A DNA stretch of 64,000 nt from Darksidea phi (taxonomy: Eukaryota > Ascomycota > Dothideomycetes > Pleosporales > Lentitheciaceae). A model generated the notes under the pieces. It was not told the DNA's origin, searched no databases, and worked only from the letters and a program-made list of their open reading frames with translations. The DNA lies in the NCBI GenBank assembly GCA_030770425.1, contig JASJFT010000022.1, positions 248,001 to 312,000 of the forward strand, in the 5' to 3' direction. Position 1 is the stretch's first letter. Every line of letters starts with the position of its first letter. Below, piece after piece: positions 24,344 through 35,230 of the stretch. Made by a program: the position numbers and the translations under genes.

Positions 24344-24961
24344 TTATGCTGCAGGCCATTGGAGGCGGAAAACGTGGTTCAAGATGCGCCAGTTAGGCTC
24401 GCTGTGCTTGATGTGAAAGGTCTCCGAGAAACGGAACGGCATTGGCTGCCCAAGCTCCTACGCGCATGTCAGCTTAAACCATACATGTCAATTACCATGC
24501 GCGTCTGCATACCTGCACCAGTCCAGTGACCACGATCAAAATGCTGTCCGCGGCAGTAGGCTGGATGTCCACGTCCTTCTCCGGGTCGGGGATAACATGC
24601 TTCACCTGATCAGTGAATGGGAGGTTCTCCGTATATTAGTACATGCAGGGCCCGAAATGATCTGAGATCAAACCTTGTATTTCTCGGTGATGGCCTCGAG
24701 TCCTTGTACAGCCTGACCCTCGAACGTGAGCATAGCATGCTCAATCTACGCCCAGTCAGCATCTCCTTCAAATCCCGCAACACTGTCGAGGCTTACGTAG
24801 AGGCTTGGGAGCCGTTCGCGGTGCTCATCGAAGGTCGGGTAGAACTCGTTGAGGAACACCCCTGGCAAGCTCGGTCAGCAATCCGCCGTTTACTCGTGAT
24901 TCTCAAAGAAGGGAACGTATGCGCATCACGTACATGCGATTCTCTCGTACTCTATCATCAT
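24344..24961 (-). CDS. NTF2-fold protein, nuclear transport factor 2-like
   Basis: Small protein of the nuclear transport factor 2 family; canonical NTF2 carries Ran-GDP into the nucleus. Five short exons: 24961-24934, 24861-24797, 24745-24674, 24605-24513 and 24457-24344, summing to 372 nt, or 123 aa (NTF2 is about 125). The fold is clear from FLNEFYPTFDEHRERLPSLY, MLTFEGQAVQGLEAI, VVTGLVQELGQPMPFRFSET and the last strand NHVFRLQW. All four introns have canonical ends and a CTGAC branch lies before the second exon. It is shorter than NTF2 in the middle (TEKYKVKHVIPDP) and ends in PAA, so it may be a divergent paralogue and not the essential NTF2. The start uses the first of two adjacent ATGs. 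Confidence 0.75.
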
Positions 24962-25594
24962 CTATCAGTGCGTCTGCTATGTTTACAGGCGCGGGGCGGC
25001 GCACGAACCTTGCATCTTGACGGTTGGGGGGTGGCTTTTGGGTATAACACAAATGCACTTTCGCGACCGTATATAGACAGTCGAAGTGGAGCGTTGTGCG
25101 TAAGCTGGGTCTGACGTAGGTAGCGGAGGATGTTTAAATGTTGCGCTGGCGGGGGGGTTCGAGGGGCTTCTACACACGCGTTGGTGGGGCAGCTGCGCTC
25201 GGTCGGTCGTTTCTCCGAGCCGCGCCAGTCAAATCTTTTTCTCGCTGGCTGGTTTTCATCGTCTTCGCTTTCTCCACATAGCAGCTTGCATCACCTCCAT
25301 GCAGTCAACGGCGCATTGGTAGACTACCTCAGCTGTAAGTGACCTTTTTCTCTACCTTTGTCCCTTTGGTGATGATCAAACCTTCAAACGATAACTTCTG
25401 AGTCCTTCGATGAAGTTCCAAATAAAGCATGTCAAGCTCAACAATCTGATAATATTTTGTTCACGATACATCGTTCTATTCAGGATCTATATAGCGATGC
25501 TAATTGGGTCGCGTAGATGAGTACACCGCACTGTAACAGATCGGCGTAGCTTGCGCCTATATAATCTATCGCCGTCCTCGTACCAAGAAACACA
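24962..25594. other. Intergenic, NTF2-like promoter side
   Basis: 5' flank of the NTF2-like gene and 3' flank of the reductase gene. No reading frame with coding character and no repeats were noted. Confidence 0.45.
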
Positions 25595-26725
25595 TTACAA
25601 GCCCTTCGACTGGAATGACTTGACCGAATCCACGATGCTATCTTCTAAAGTCTTATACTTCAGTCCTAGGACGTCGATGGTCCGCCTGTTGGTGTACTTG
25701 TATAGACCCTTCTCGATGCCGCCCTCGGGGTAGTCGCCTCCTGGCGTCGACGCGCTCGGGAGCTCCTTGTACTGCGGGAAGTGTTTCTTGATGATATCCG
25801 CAATGTCTCTGTTGGTAAAGTATCCAGCTACCGTGAAGAATCGCTTGTTGGCCGCCTCAGGTTTTTCCAAGGCAGCAACATGCGCCTCCGCCACGTCACG
25901 TACGTCCACCCACAGGTAAACCCCACTGGGTGGAATCTCGTCCTTCCACTTGCCTTGTGCCGCTGCGGCAATGCGCTGGTTCGACGTGTTGAGGCTGTCG
26001 AGATTGTCGATCGAATGTATCTTCACATCCGTCAGCAATGTGTCCTAGCAATTTTGATAAAGCAAGGCTTACGATTGGGCCAAACACTAGAGGTGGGTTG
26101 ATAGTTGCAATAGTGAAATTGGGTTTCTCCTTCTCCAGGAAATCCCATGCTGCTTTTTCGGCAAAGGTCTTACTTGCGCGATAGCCCGATATGATATTGT
26201 CATGCGCCTCCTGTTCCGTTATGGGGTTCCAGTCCTCCTCAGAGTACTCATGACCGGGCCGATTTCCTTTGCTCGGATGGAAGATCGCGGCGAATGATGA
26301 CGTTATGACCACGCGTCTCACCGAAGGCGCATTCTTCTTAATCGACTTCAAGATACCGGTGGTGCCGATGATCGCAGGGTCGAGAAGATCCTGTTTCGTC
26401 AGCGTGAGCAACGTAACAAATCGCCTCCACGTACTTTCTTAACATCAGTCACGTTGTAATGAAAAGGTGAAGCGGTGTGCAGAACAGCTTCAAATGGTGG
26501 GTCTGAAACGACAGCTTTCTCGAATGCGCCCTCTTGCGCAATGTCTGGCACAATGGCAAAGCTCAAGTTACCCTTCTCGGCCGCATCCTTATAGGAAGCC
26601 TTGATCTTGTCGGCTTTCTCCTGATTTCGAACAGTCGTGACGACGGAATGGCCGCGCTTTAATAAAACGTCGAGGGTATGCGCAGCAATGAAGCCGCTGC
26701 CGCCGGTAAGTAAGACTCGCGTCAT
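25595..26725 (-). CDS. GRE2-like NAD(P)-dependent aldehyde/ketone reductase (extended SDR)
   Basis: Extended short-chain dehydrogenase of the dihydroflavonol-reductase/GRE2 group, reducing aldehydes such as methylglyoxal or ketones with NADPH. Exons 26725-26435, 26390-26073 and 26020-25595 give 344 aa. The nucleotide-binding motif is GGSGFIAAHTLD at the N-terminus. The catalytic Ser lies in VVITSSFAAI and the Tyr/Lys pair in YRASK. VDVRDVAEAH is the typical C-terminal block. The second intron is 52 nt (GTAAGC donor, GCTGAC branch, GAAG acceptor). A nearer TAG would give an implausible 28-nt intron, so the longer one was used, which yields FGPI-IHSIDNL. The natural substrate is unknown. Divergent from the MetE-like gene across a 620-bp spacer. 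Confidence 0.88.
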
Positions 26726-27345
26726 TTTCGTAGTCCCAAGTATCAATATTCAGGTAGGTGTGGGTATAAAACATGAGATGAAAAGCTTGAGACTTGCGGA
26801 GGGCGATTCTTAAACTGCTTGCCGATCGTAAATACGTTCTCAATGTCCCCACCACTGTGGGACATAATGCCGGCTTTTGGTTAACACCGCCCTCATCGTG
26901 TGGGCCTATTCCAACGGGACGTTTTTCGGCTGTCCTTTGCGACTTCTTTATTGGATCGTCTCTCCATAGACAAGACGACAGTGGCGACATCGTTGACGGA
27001 CTTGAACACGCGTATTTACGAGTTCAACTTATAAAGCTTCCTCCGAACTGTGGCGGGCCGAGACGTACCAAGGTACATGTACGGTCCAAGTAGAATCCCC
27101 ACAACAGCAAGCGACACGCAATTCTCCTCACCACGTCTTTGGGCCCCAACTCCTGGAAAAGCGTGACGCGAACCTGCGTTAGGCTGGCCTCGCCCCACTA
27201 TCCGACCCCTCTACGCCACGCGGATCGCAGATGAATGGTAGAATCAATTTAACACAGAGGCGGGGCAATGAGGGGCAGCCTGTCGCATAAGATCCCACCC
27301 CTACCGTTGCGTGATACCCCCAGATCCAACGTCTCCTCCGAAAAA
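26726..27345. promoter_or_regulatory. Divergent promoter, GRE2-like / MetE-like
   Basis: Spacer between divergent start codons at 26725 and 27346. It must contain both promoters, and an A-run sits directly before the MetE-like ATG. No specific operator was identified. Confidence 0.45.
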
Positions 27346-28681
27346 ATGTCGTCCGCAAAGAGAAACCCACCATTTCGGGCCGAGCACTGCGGTTCTTTGC
27401 TTCGCCCACAGGAATTGGTCCAAAAGCGCTATGATGTTGCTGCGGGCAAGGCTACCCAGGCCGATTTGACGCCCTTGGAGGACAGGGCCATTGCAGAGGT
27501 TGTGCAGCTGCAGAAGGATGCAGGACTGAAAGTCGTTTCCAGCGGAGAATATGCAAGGTAAGCAATTTCCATGCGCCACTGAACGAGTGTGTATTGCTTA
27601 CACCCATAGGCACATGTTCTGGGGAACTTTCTTCGAAGAGCTCAATGGCATGGAAGAGCTCCAGCTCGGCGTCCTCAAAGGTTACGATGCGGACATGTTC
27701 CGCCCCTACGCGCCGGACGTCAAAACCTTCATGGAATCCAAGGAAATTCCCAATGCGGTTACTGTCTGCGTCGGCAAGATCTCGCACCCCGGCCATTCGA
27801 GCTACCAGCGCGAAGTTGACATAATGAAGAAGTTGGTCCCGGAAGACGAATGGAAAAACATCAAGATTACCGTAATCTCGCCCTCCTGGTACCATTTCCG
27901 CTACAAGGCCGGCAGAAGTTACCCAAAGAACGTCTACGCCAACGACGAGGAGTATTTCGAGGATGTTTCGAAGGCATATCAAGAGGAGTTGAAGTATCTG
28001 CATGGTCAGGGGATTAGAAATATCCAGATCGATGATCCGAATCTGGCGTACTTTTGCTCGGAGGCTATGTTGGAGGGATGGAAGGCGGATAAGGAGAATG
28101 ACAAGACGGCTGATGAGATGTTTGATGCGTATGTCAAGTTTTACAACAAGTGCTTCGAGAGACCATCGGATATGCATCTTGGTATCCATCTCTGCCGTGG
28201 TAACTACGTTGGAAGCCGTCACTTCTCCGAAGGCGCATACGACAGAATCGCGAAGAAGCTCTTCCAGGTAAATTCACGCCCTTCTCTTCCCCACCCCTAT
28301 CTCCCAGATCCCAATTAATCCCCGCCCCAGGAGCTAAACGTCGACACCTACTATCTCGAATACGACACCCCGCGCGCCGGCGGTTTTGAGCCCCTCGTCC
28401 ACCTCCCCAAGAACAAGAACGTCGTCCTGGGCGTTATCACCTCCAAGTTCCCCGCCCTCGAGAACAAGGACGAGATGATCGAGCGCGTAAACCAGGCTGC
28501 AGACTTCATCGCCAAAGGTACAGGGCAATCAAAGGAGGATGCGCTGCAGCAGATTTGTGTGAGCCCGCAATGCGGGTTTGCGAGTCATGCGGAGGGGAAT
28601 TCGTTGGGGTATGAGGATATGAGGAAGAAGTTGGAGCTTGTAAGGGCGATTGCCGATGCTATTTGGCCGGGGCAGCCGTAA
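27346..28681 (+). CDS. MetE-like protein (cobalamin-independent methionine synthase C-terminal fold)
   Basis: Single-domain relative of the catalytic half of MetE, the UROD/MetE superfamily; bacterial relatives include YxjG/YxjH-type proteins. It may move a methyl group to a thiol, but the substrate is unknown. Exons 27346-27557, 27610-28267 and 28331-28681 give 406 aa, about half of a full MetE. Visible motifs are RAEHCGSLLRP at the N-terminus, SSGEYARHMFWGTF around the first intron, ISPSWYHFRY, IQIDDPNLAYF and the metal-site HLCRGNY. The last Cys ligand is in SPQCGFASH. Lacking the N-terminal MetE half, it is unlikely to be the main methionine synthase. Its closest neighbours are a reductase (divergent) and a transcription factor (downstream). 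Confidence 0.85.
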
Positions 28682-29534
28682 GGGTTATTGTGCAACTTGG
28701 CTTTGGGGGGGTTGTAGGTGGTTGCGAAAGTCGGCGTGTGGATATGTGTGGATAGGGTGGGTGGGTGATTGTGGGTTGAAAGCTGATTTCAACACAGCGT
28801 TCTTAGCGGGGGAGATAAAAAGTTCGCCATAGGAGCTGCGTGGGTTGGAACTTTGTTCAACACCTTAAGCGGCTGAAGAGCATGGGACATGCTCTAAGAT
28901 CACCTATTTTTGTAAAAATCCGTCCACATGGCGACATGAAATAAGTTAAACGTGTGCGAAGCATGCTGTATCTGTCTTTGTTTTCTTGCCGCTCCACGAA
29001 TGATTTTCGACCGGTACATTTGCAACTGGCACGTATGCAATTGGCACTTATGTAACTGGCATTTATGTAACTGGGTGCCGTCGCGCAGCCTGCATTGAGG
29101 CTCAACCCGGATACTTCGCAACGCCTTAGCGCTGGTGCTGTCGCTGGAACTTATTGACTGGGGGCAAATTCAGCAGCACTGAACATTGCTTTCGATTTGC
29201 TCGAAACCTTTCAGAGGATCCCTGCCTCCATGGTTCCAATCTCAAACTTATATCTTTAGTATTATCTAATATAACAAAGAACAATAGAAAAATAGTAAAA
29301 TAAAAGGATTATTCACAAATAAAAGTTGATGCTGTTTGCGAGGTTGACAAGTTGCACTGGAGGCCCCTGATTGGCTGCATTCGGCCGATATTTTCCCATC
29401 TCGGAGGAGTGAATGACGTGCATTTCGAGCGCCTTAATACTCATTGATCAGGCTGATAAGTGTGTGGTGTTTCTTGTCTGCATTTTCTCTTCCTTCCCTC
29501 ACTCTTTTTTACCACTTTTTTACGTTGTTGCATC
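28682..29534. other. Intergenic with minisatellite and AT-rich block
   Basis: Holds the 3' flank of the MetE-like gene, a 15-bp minisatellite near 29024, an AT-rich block (about 29245-29330) and the promoter of the homeodomain gene. No gene was detected. Confidence 0.5.
29024..29076. repeat. 15-bp tandem repeat, about 3.5 copies
   Basis: Successive units AACTGGCACGTATGC, AATTGGCACTTATGT and AACTGGCATTTATGT plus a partial copy, diverging by a few bases each. Confidence 0.8.
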
Positions 29535-31541
29535 ATGTCTTTTGACTTTGGTAGTTTGACGACGCATCAAATGCTTGGCACGTCGGCGCCTGAGGGACGA
29601 TCAGCCGGCCGCCCCTACGACAAGTAAGTTCACTGGCCTTGGGCCCTCGTACATGTAACCCCACGTAAGAGCATCCTCGCTACCGCTCAACATCATGGTA
29701 CACGCCACGCCTTCTCTGAGGCTCTGGTCATTGCCCGTGGCATGCGGTACACCCTTTCTCCTGAGGCTCGGGCCATTGCCCTCGCAGTCATGCAGTGCGT
29801 AAGCCTCAGATAACAGACTGCGACCCCCTTTAGTTTCAACAACCTTCTTGCGTTTCAAGGTATCTCGAGACGAAATACCTCTTTGCATCACCTTTTTGGG
29901 TTATTCCGCGAGTTTGACGATGCGATGGCTCGGCTGCTCCTCATTCGATGTAACCCCACGTGGCTTATGCATATAGGACCGATCACAAACTGACAGCCTC
30001 TTCTAGTCTGGACCTTGGGTACGACCCGTTACCTGGCAGTGCAGAACACTTTGGGAATGCATTCTCTCCAAATGATGCTGCAACCTCATTGGCTCAGCCT
30101 GCGCATAGCTTAAACAACTTAGAGGAATGCGTCTACGATAGCGCATTCGTCTGTCCCGCCGATGTGGAGCTAAAGTCCATTACTTCTTCCGAAGTTGATA
30201 TAGGGCTTGCGTCGCTCGCCTCATTGGGCACCGCGGGGTCCAACAATGCGCCACTCTCCAGGGAACACCAACACCTTTCATATGGTAGCCAACTTGAATA
30301 CCATCGAGATAAACAGAACTCGGCCGAGATAAAAGAACGCGCATCAAGTGCTAGCAGTCGTTATGCACAGAAGCGAATCATGCCAATAAAGGCTTGGCTA
30401 CAAGCTCACGCTTCGTCACCCTATGCGAGTGAAGGCGATCTAGAAGACCTCGCAGCGACAACTGGACTCTCTAGCCGACAAGTTCGAGTCTGTTTGAACA
30501 ACCTTCGCGCGCGGATGAAGTTTACTGGTACGTCATATTGGTCATATTGTTCATATATGTTGAGATCATTGTCTGACCTAGATCCAAGCATCAGAGAACG
30601 TACCTGAAGCCCCGAATCTACCCGGGACATCCCATAATTCCGAGGTGCATCAAACCGATCTCGAATGCGAGCAGTTATCCATGATGCACTTCAGCGATTG
30701 GCTAGCGCCCTGCGGACTCACAGCCATTTCTGGAGGAGAACCATTCAACACCATGCCCCAACTAGTGGACGCAGATATAGGTACTCCGACTGTTGACCCC
30801 TTTTCCGGTGACTCAAGCAATCTCTACCCTCTCGAACTCACTTCCACCACGACTAGCCTTCACGCACTCACCATTCCTACGACCAAACCAAAAAGGAAAG
30901 GAAAGAGACGCTATCGTTCAAGATATGGCGCCGACGCGGGGCAATCGCCTAGCCCTTCCGCATCCGACGATTCGAATAGCCATACACAAGTCGACAAGAA
31001 GCCTTACCACTGCACGCTGTGCGTACAGTCATTCAAGGACGCTTACGGCTGGAAGCGACACGAAGCAGGCGTCCATGGTTTTCACGTCCAGGAATGGATT
31101 TGTATGCTCGACGGCATCCTGCTGGATGGAAACCTGTGTGCATTTTGTGGTGAAGAGGCCAATAGCTGGGACCACTTTAACGAGCACAACTATTCTCTCT
31201 GCTTCAACAAGGAACAAACTGAACGGACCTTTGCTCGCAAAGATCTTTTCAAGCAGCATATCCAGCAAATGCACCTCCCGAACACAGACGATGGGGCTAA
31301 GAAAGCTTTCAAAGTGCCGGATTTCTGGGTTCAGGAGGTGGATGCAAGTCGATCCGATCCTGCTTCCCTGTGGTGTGGCTTTTGCCGAGACTTTTTGCCC
31401 TCAACGGCTATACGAATGGAGCATGTCGCCGATCATTTTCGCGATGGTCGTGACATGAGCACGTGGCAGCGGCATAATGCCTCAAATTATAGCTTAGGGG
31501 TATATACCGGGTTGCACCCGCGAAACAGTGGTGGTGCTTAG
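29535..31541 (+). CDS. Homeodomain (TALE/KN-like) plus C2H2 zinc-finger transcription factor
   Basis: Putative nuclear regulator. Exons 29535-29623, 29977-30527 and 30589-31541 give 530 aa with consistent phases. Residues about 162-213 form a KN-type homeodomain (IKAWLQAHASSPYASEGD, then LSSRQVRVCLNNLRARMK). The usual Trp of the W-x-N-x-R recognition helix is Cys here. One classical C2H2 finger (YHCTLC, then H-x4-H) lies at about 353-377. Two further Cys-pair motifs follow (LCAFCGEEAN; LWCGFCRDFL), resembling fungal proteins that combine a homeobox with several zinc fingers. Intron 1 is unusually long (353 nt) because of an inserted block. Intron 2 (30528-30588) ends at CCAAG, the only acceptor tried that opens the third exon. 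Targets are unknown; it converges with the FAD oxidase 249 bp away. Confidence 0.75.
29653..29961. mobile_element. 281-bp insertion flanked by 14-bp direct repeats within intron 1
   Basis: Identical 14-mers ATGTAACCCCACGT lie at 29653-29666 and 29948-29961, enclosing 281 bp. Removing the insert plus one copy leaves a 58-nt intron, the size of its neighbours, so this looks like an insertion with target duplication. No terminal inverted repeats were found. The plus-strand frame through the insert is open except for one TAA at 29811. The minus strand is open too. Element type is unknown; a captured gene fragment or non-autonomous element are both possible. Confidence 0.6.
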
Positions 31542-31790
31542 TGCAAGGCATTACACAGACGCACCCTCTGGATGAGCTTTACCGGCTTTGTATCTCAACA
31601 TCAGGATACTAACGCTGTATGATTGAGTACTGATGCCAAAAAGGAATTGGGAAGGGTCGCACGGGGCTTCGTCGTTTGTAATGCAATGTTTTCTCTTTTC
31701 TGCTTTCTTTTCGGTCTTTGTTCTTTGGAGTCTCGGTCACTATTATTTTGACAAATAACGAAGTACGATACGTTTTGTTTGGTGGCACAA

Positions 31791-33869
31791 TTATTGGTCT
31801 ATCTTTTTGCGCGTCAGCCGCAGTCGTCTATCCTCTTTTGCCAGCGACACCTTGCACAACCTCCCGCTACCTTCCTCTGCCCATTCTTCACTCCCAACAC
31901 AGCTTAGACACCACAGCACCGCATTTAGATCGTATGTCTTCTTAACCTCCCTCAGCTTCGGGTAGTTCGCCCCCCAAAATTCATGCTGCCAATTCGGATC
32001 ATACGGATCAGCCTGTTCAGGGTTAGTTGATATTTCTGAAGAGACAGCAGCATGAATATGGATGGGAGTAGGCCCACCTCATTAAAATACGCTCCGCTCT
32101 CTGGTGCAAGGCTTTTCAACGCGGCTACCTTCTCATTGGTCATGCTGTCAAAGACAGGCTTCGCCTCCGCAACTGTATCTGAGTCCGGGAAGTATTCTAT
32201 CACAATGAAATGGAGTACAGCATCTCTCCAGGCCGGCGTAACCGATGTCTCCTCGATCATTGCGGCATTATGGTTCACGACAGGATATGCTTCCAGCGTA
32301 GGCGGAACAAGAGACCCCTCCCTCGGTGTCGATAAGTTCTGCAACACGCGTGCCAGACGATTCTTATCATCAGTCAACGACTTAGCGGGGAGTAGTCGCG
32401 AGCCTAGAACCGGACCAACCACAGCCACGCCCTCGAAGCCGACTGTGGCGTTCCACGAGGCAAAAAAGCTGGGATAGTGAACCACTTTCGAAGTATATAC
32501 TATCGTTTTCCCGTTCTCCGGACCAAGCATTTGTGCGATGGGAGCGAATAGTGACTCGATCGTCCCGTTGGGCTTGTTGTATACATCGAACCCCCAAAAC
32601 CACTTCCAAGTTGCCGCACCGTCAATTTCTAGAGGAGCAATCGAAGAGTAACCTTGCATGCCCCCTTCATTTAGTCTTGGTATCTCGGACATGACGTTGG
32701 CAACGAGGTTCCAGTACCCGGTGAGGTTGTCTGGATTGGTCAGAGTCATGGTGAAGGTGTGGCGAGAGGCTTGGGGTGAGGGGTATGCTTTCATGGTTAC
32801 GGAGGTGATGACGCCGAAGGTACCGCCTCCGCCGCCTCGGAGTGCCCAGAAGAGGTCAGGATTGATGCAAGGGTTTGCGGTGTGCAGGACGCCGTTAGGG
32901 GTGACGATTTTGATCTGGAGGACGTTGTCGACACCGAGGCCGTACGTACTTGAAAGTGGTCCATGACCTGTGCTTGCAGTAAGTATGGATACGTGAGATA
33001 TAGCGCTCATAGGTTGCAGGCTTACCTCCTCCCGAAAACCAACCCACGATTCCGACATCTTGAGCAGAGCCCCCAACGACCACAGCGTTTCGCTCATGGG
33101 CTGCTGTATACACATCTCTCACACGCTCACCCGCCGCTATGGTGAACGCCATTTGCGCACCATCCGAAGAAGAACAAGACTCAGGTTGAAAGTCCTCATG
33201 GTACTCAAAACCTCTCATATTGTGCGTCCAGACCCTGCTCACGTCAGTAATCCATCCAATGATTCACCCAACCTGTCAGCAACGTATACATACGACAAAC
33301 TCCCAAATGCCGTACTCCTCCCCTGAAAAGAGTGTCCCGTACTCTTAACATTCAACCTTATTCCCTTCTCACTCGCAAACTTAATAGCAGCCACAACGTG
33401 CTCTTCCTCGGTCGCATTTACCGCATAAGCCGGATACGCACCAATACTGCAACCTTTACTCCCAGCCTTAGGATCGCCGGTCACGCTCGTGCCGTTCGGA
33501 TAGATGGGCGGGCAGGAGTTGTGCGCCCACCATGGCCAGCCAATGCTAGCAGGGTCGGAGGCGTGAAAGGTGGATTGGAACCAGTTTTCGAGAACGTAGG
33601 AGCAGGCTGTGATGTTGTATGTGGGTTGATTGGTGTAGCAGACGGATGCCGGTGGGATGGTTTGAATGAGACGGCCTGATAGCGTGGTGTTTAGGGCAGA
33701 GAAGTCGGATGCGGTGGGCCAGCATTCATCACCGGGCACCTGCTCTTCGTTAGTTAGCATCAGAGTGGTAGTCTAAGACAAGGCGTACACATTTACAATC
33801 CGCCGTCCTATTCGCAAGCGTGCCTGACACCACAATAGCGCTGCCTACAAAGAGGGAAATATTCCGCAT
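31791..33869 (-). CDS. Secreted FAD-linked oxidoreductase (PCMH domain, BBE type)
   Basis: Extracellular or secretory-pathway flavoenzyme of the berberine-bridge-enzyme-like/6-hydroxynicotine-oxidase group. Five exons: 33869-33789, 33739-33294, 33234-33026, 32967-32078 and 32012-31791, giving 615 aa. An N-terminal signal peptide (MRNISLFVGSAIVVSG) is followed by CKCVPGDECWPT and several potential N-glycosylation sites. The PCMH FAD domain carries the flavin-linking His in KSTGHSFQG (near residue 163) and SGGGHGPLSSTYG. The C-terminal BBE motif is EFWGANYPKLREVKKTYDL, then LWC, coded by the last exon. That exon runs to 31791, about 160 bp beyond the apparent stop of the unspliced frame. Substrate unknown: relatives oxidise alcohols, sugars or alkaloid-like compounds, often in secondary metabolism. 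Confidence 0.88.
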
Positions 33870-34741
33870 AATGGATCCAGTTCCGCAGTACCTATCAAAT
33901 ACTCACAACCACTAAGCATGACTTACCCACCTATCTCTTAAATACCATTCCAACGCTGCCCTTCAGCCCCTGTACTGTTCATGGTACGCCTAAGATGACT
34001 GCGCTTCCGGTCCGTCGCTTCCAACCTAATTCAGATGGGGCTGATCCTTTGAGACGAACGAACCAATAGAGATAATAGCCAAGGTGTTTGAGCCTCGGTA
34101 CTACCATCGCGACGGAATGTTGCGAAGATTCGAGGTCAGCTTACTGTACGAAAAGGTGGAATGAGTTAAGGGCGAAGAGAGAGACATTGGGGATTGGTTG
34201 AAAATGCGATAGTACAATGATTTCAGCCAAACGACAAGAAACAATTTCATATAGAACTTGTCGTAATTTGCTGCGATGCGTTTCGAGGTAGATTCCGTCT
34301 TTCGTCCGATAACGCTAAGCATTTCAGTTGCATGTATAAAGATTTTGTAATATCCTTTTTTCCGATCAGAGCACCGATTGAAATACCTTGTTCATCGATC
34401 CTCGTCATTCTTACCCTAGCGCATACAGCCTAATTCGGTTTCGAATGCGATAGGATTTCGCTGCTTGTTAGCTTGTGGCTGGGGTGAATTACCGTTGTCT
34501 TGCTTGAAGTGGGGATGCAGGCACAGCCGCTTGATGAGCATTAAGGAGATACTTTTTGTTTAGCAGCTTGAGATTTAAATGTCATTCGTACGAGGTATCA
34601 ACTAGCTGTAGATGGACCTTAGCTGAGACGTCATACCGTGCTGTCCCGCAAGTTCTCACCGTAACTTGCTCTTGACTTTCTTCATGAAGCGATGATACGC
34701 ACCAGAGCATATCGAGATATCCCTCATATCATGCCATCCAT
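33870..34741. other. Intergenic, no gene seen
   Basis: 5' flank of the oxidase and 3' flank of the small Lys-rich gene. It is AT-rich around 34330-34600 and no coding signal was detected. Confidence 0.45.
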
Positions 34742-35230
34742 CTAGTCAGCCTCCATCTTGATCTTCGCTCCGCCGGCGTGCACCTTCTCATTGAGCTGAT
34801 CAAGAGTCATTGCCTCCGCCTCCGCACCATCCTCCACATCCACAAGGACTTTGATGTTCTCGCCCTCACCCGCACCCTCCTCAACCTTGACGCGTGACGC
34901 CTCAGGACCGCTCCACTCATATCCCTCCCACCAGCCATTCCTGATCTCCTCCATAACCCTGTTCCTATGCGGCTTTTTCATCGCGGTCAAGCGGCTGACC
35001 CTCAGCTTGACTTCTGCGAGGTGCTGCACCGCCGCATCGCGTTCTGGTCCTTGATTGGCTTCGCGGAAGCGTTGACGAGCGAGATCCTCGTCCTTTCTCG
35101 CCTGTCTGACTTTGATTGAGATGTCTTGGAGCTGGGGGTCTGGTACTTGGGTCCATTTCACTTTTGATTCCTTATTCTTTTTCTCCTTCTTGACACCGTT
35201 TTGGGCGGCTCGACTCCTGTCCTTTGGCAT
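34742..35230 (-). CDS. Small charged protein of unknown function with psi-K-x-E motifs
   Basis: Intronless, 162 aa from the first ATG in frame (MPKDRSRAAQ); the frame is open upstream but without ATG. The N-terminus is very basic (VKKEKKNKESKVKW), the middle is a predicted helix (residues about 40-95) and the C-terminus is acidic. Three psi-K-x-E SUMO-type consensus sites are visible (VKKE, VKVE, IKME). No domain was recognised. The next gene on the same strand (35811-36377) has the same basic-helix-acidic layout, so the two may be diverged duplicates or simply similar in composition. Confidence 0.55.
   Translation of the reverse strand: MPKDRSRAAQNGVKKEKKNKESKVKWTQVPDPQLQDISIKVRQARKDEDLARQRFREANQGPERDAAVQHLAEVKLRVSRLTAMKKPHRNRVMEEIRNGWWEGYEWSGPEASRVKVEEGAGEGENIKVLVDVEDGAEAEAMTLDQLNEKVHAGGAKIKMEAD

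Noticed and set aside
26045..26072. 28-nt intron in the GRE2-like gene ending at TGCTAG
   Set aside because: Too short for a fungal intron; the 52-nt alternative ending at 26021 has a branch site and restores the conserved FGPI-HSIDNLDSLNTSN context.
26726..26746. Upstream extension of the GRE2-like gene by seven codons
   Set aside because: It would start at TTG; the ATG at 26725 directly precedes the conserved TRVLLTGGSGF.
29601..29891. Antisense 96-codon frame across the intron insertion
   Set aside because: No similarity recognised; it overlaps exon 1 of the transcription factor on the other strand.
31952..32011. Stop at 31952 as the end of the FAD oxidase
   Set aside because: That stop follows unspliced read-through; the 65-nt intron at 32013-32077 leads to the conserved BBE C-terminus ending at 31791.
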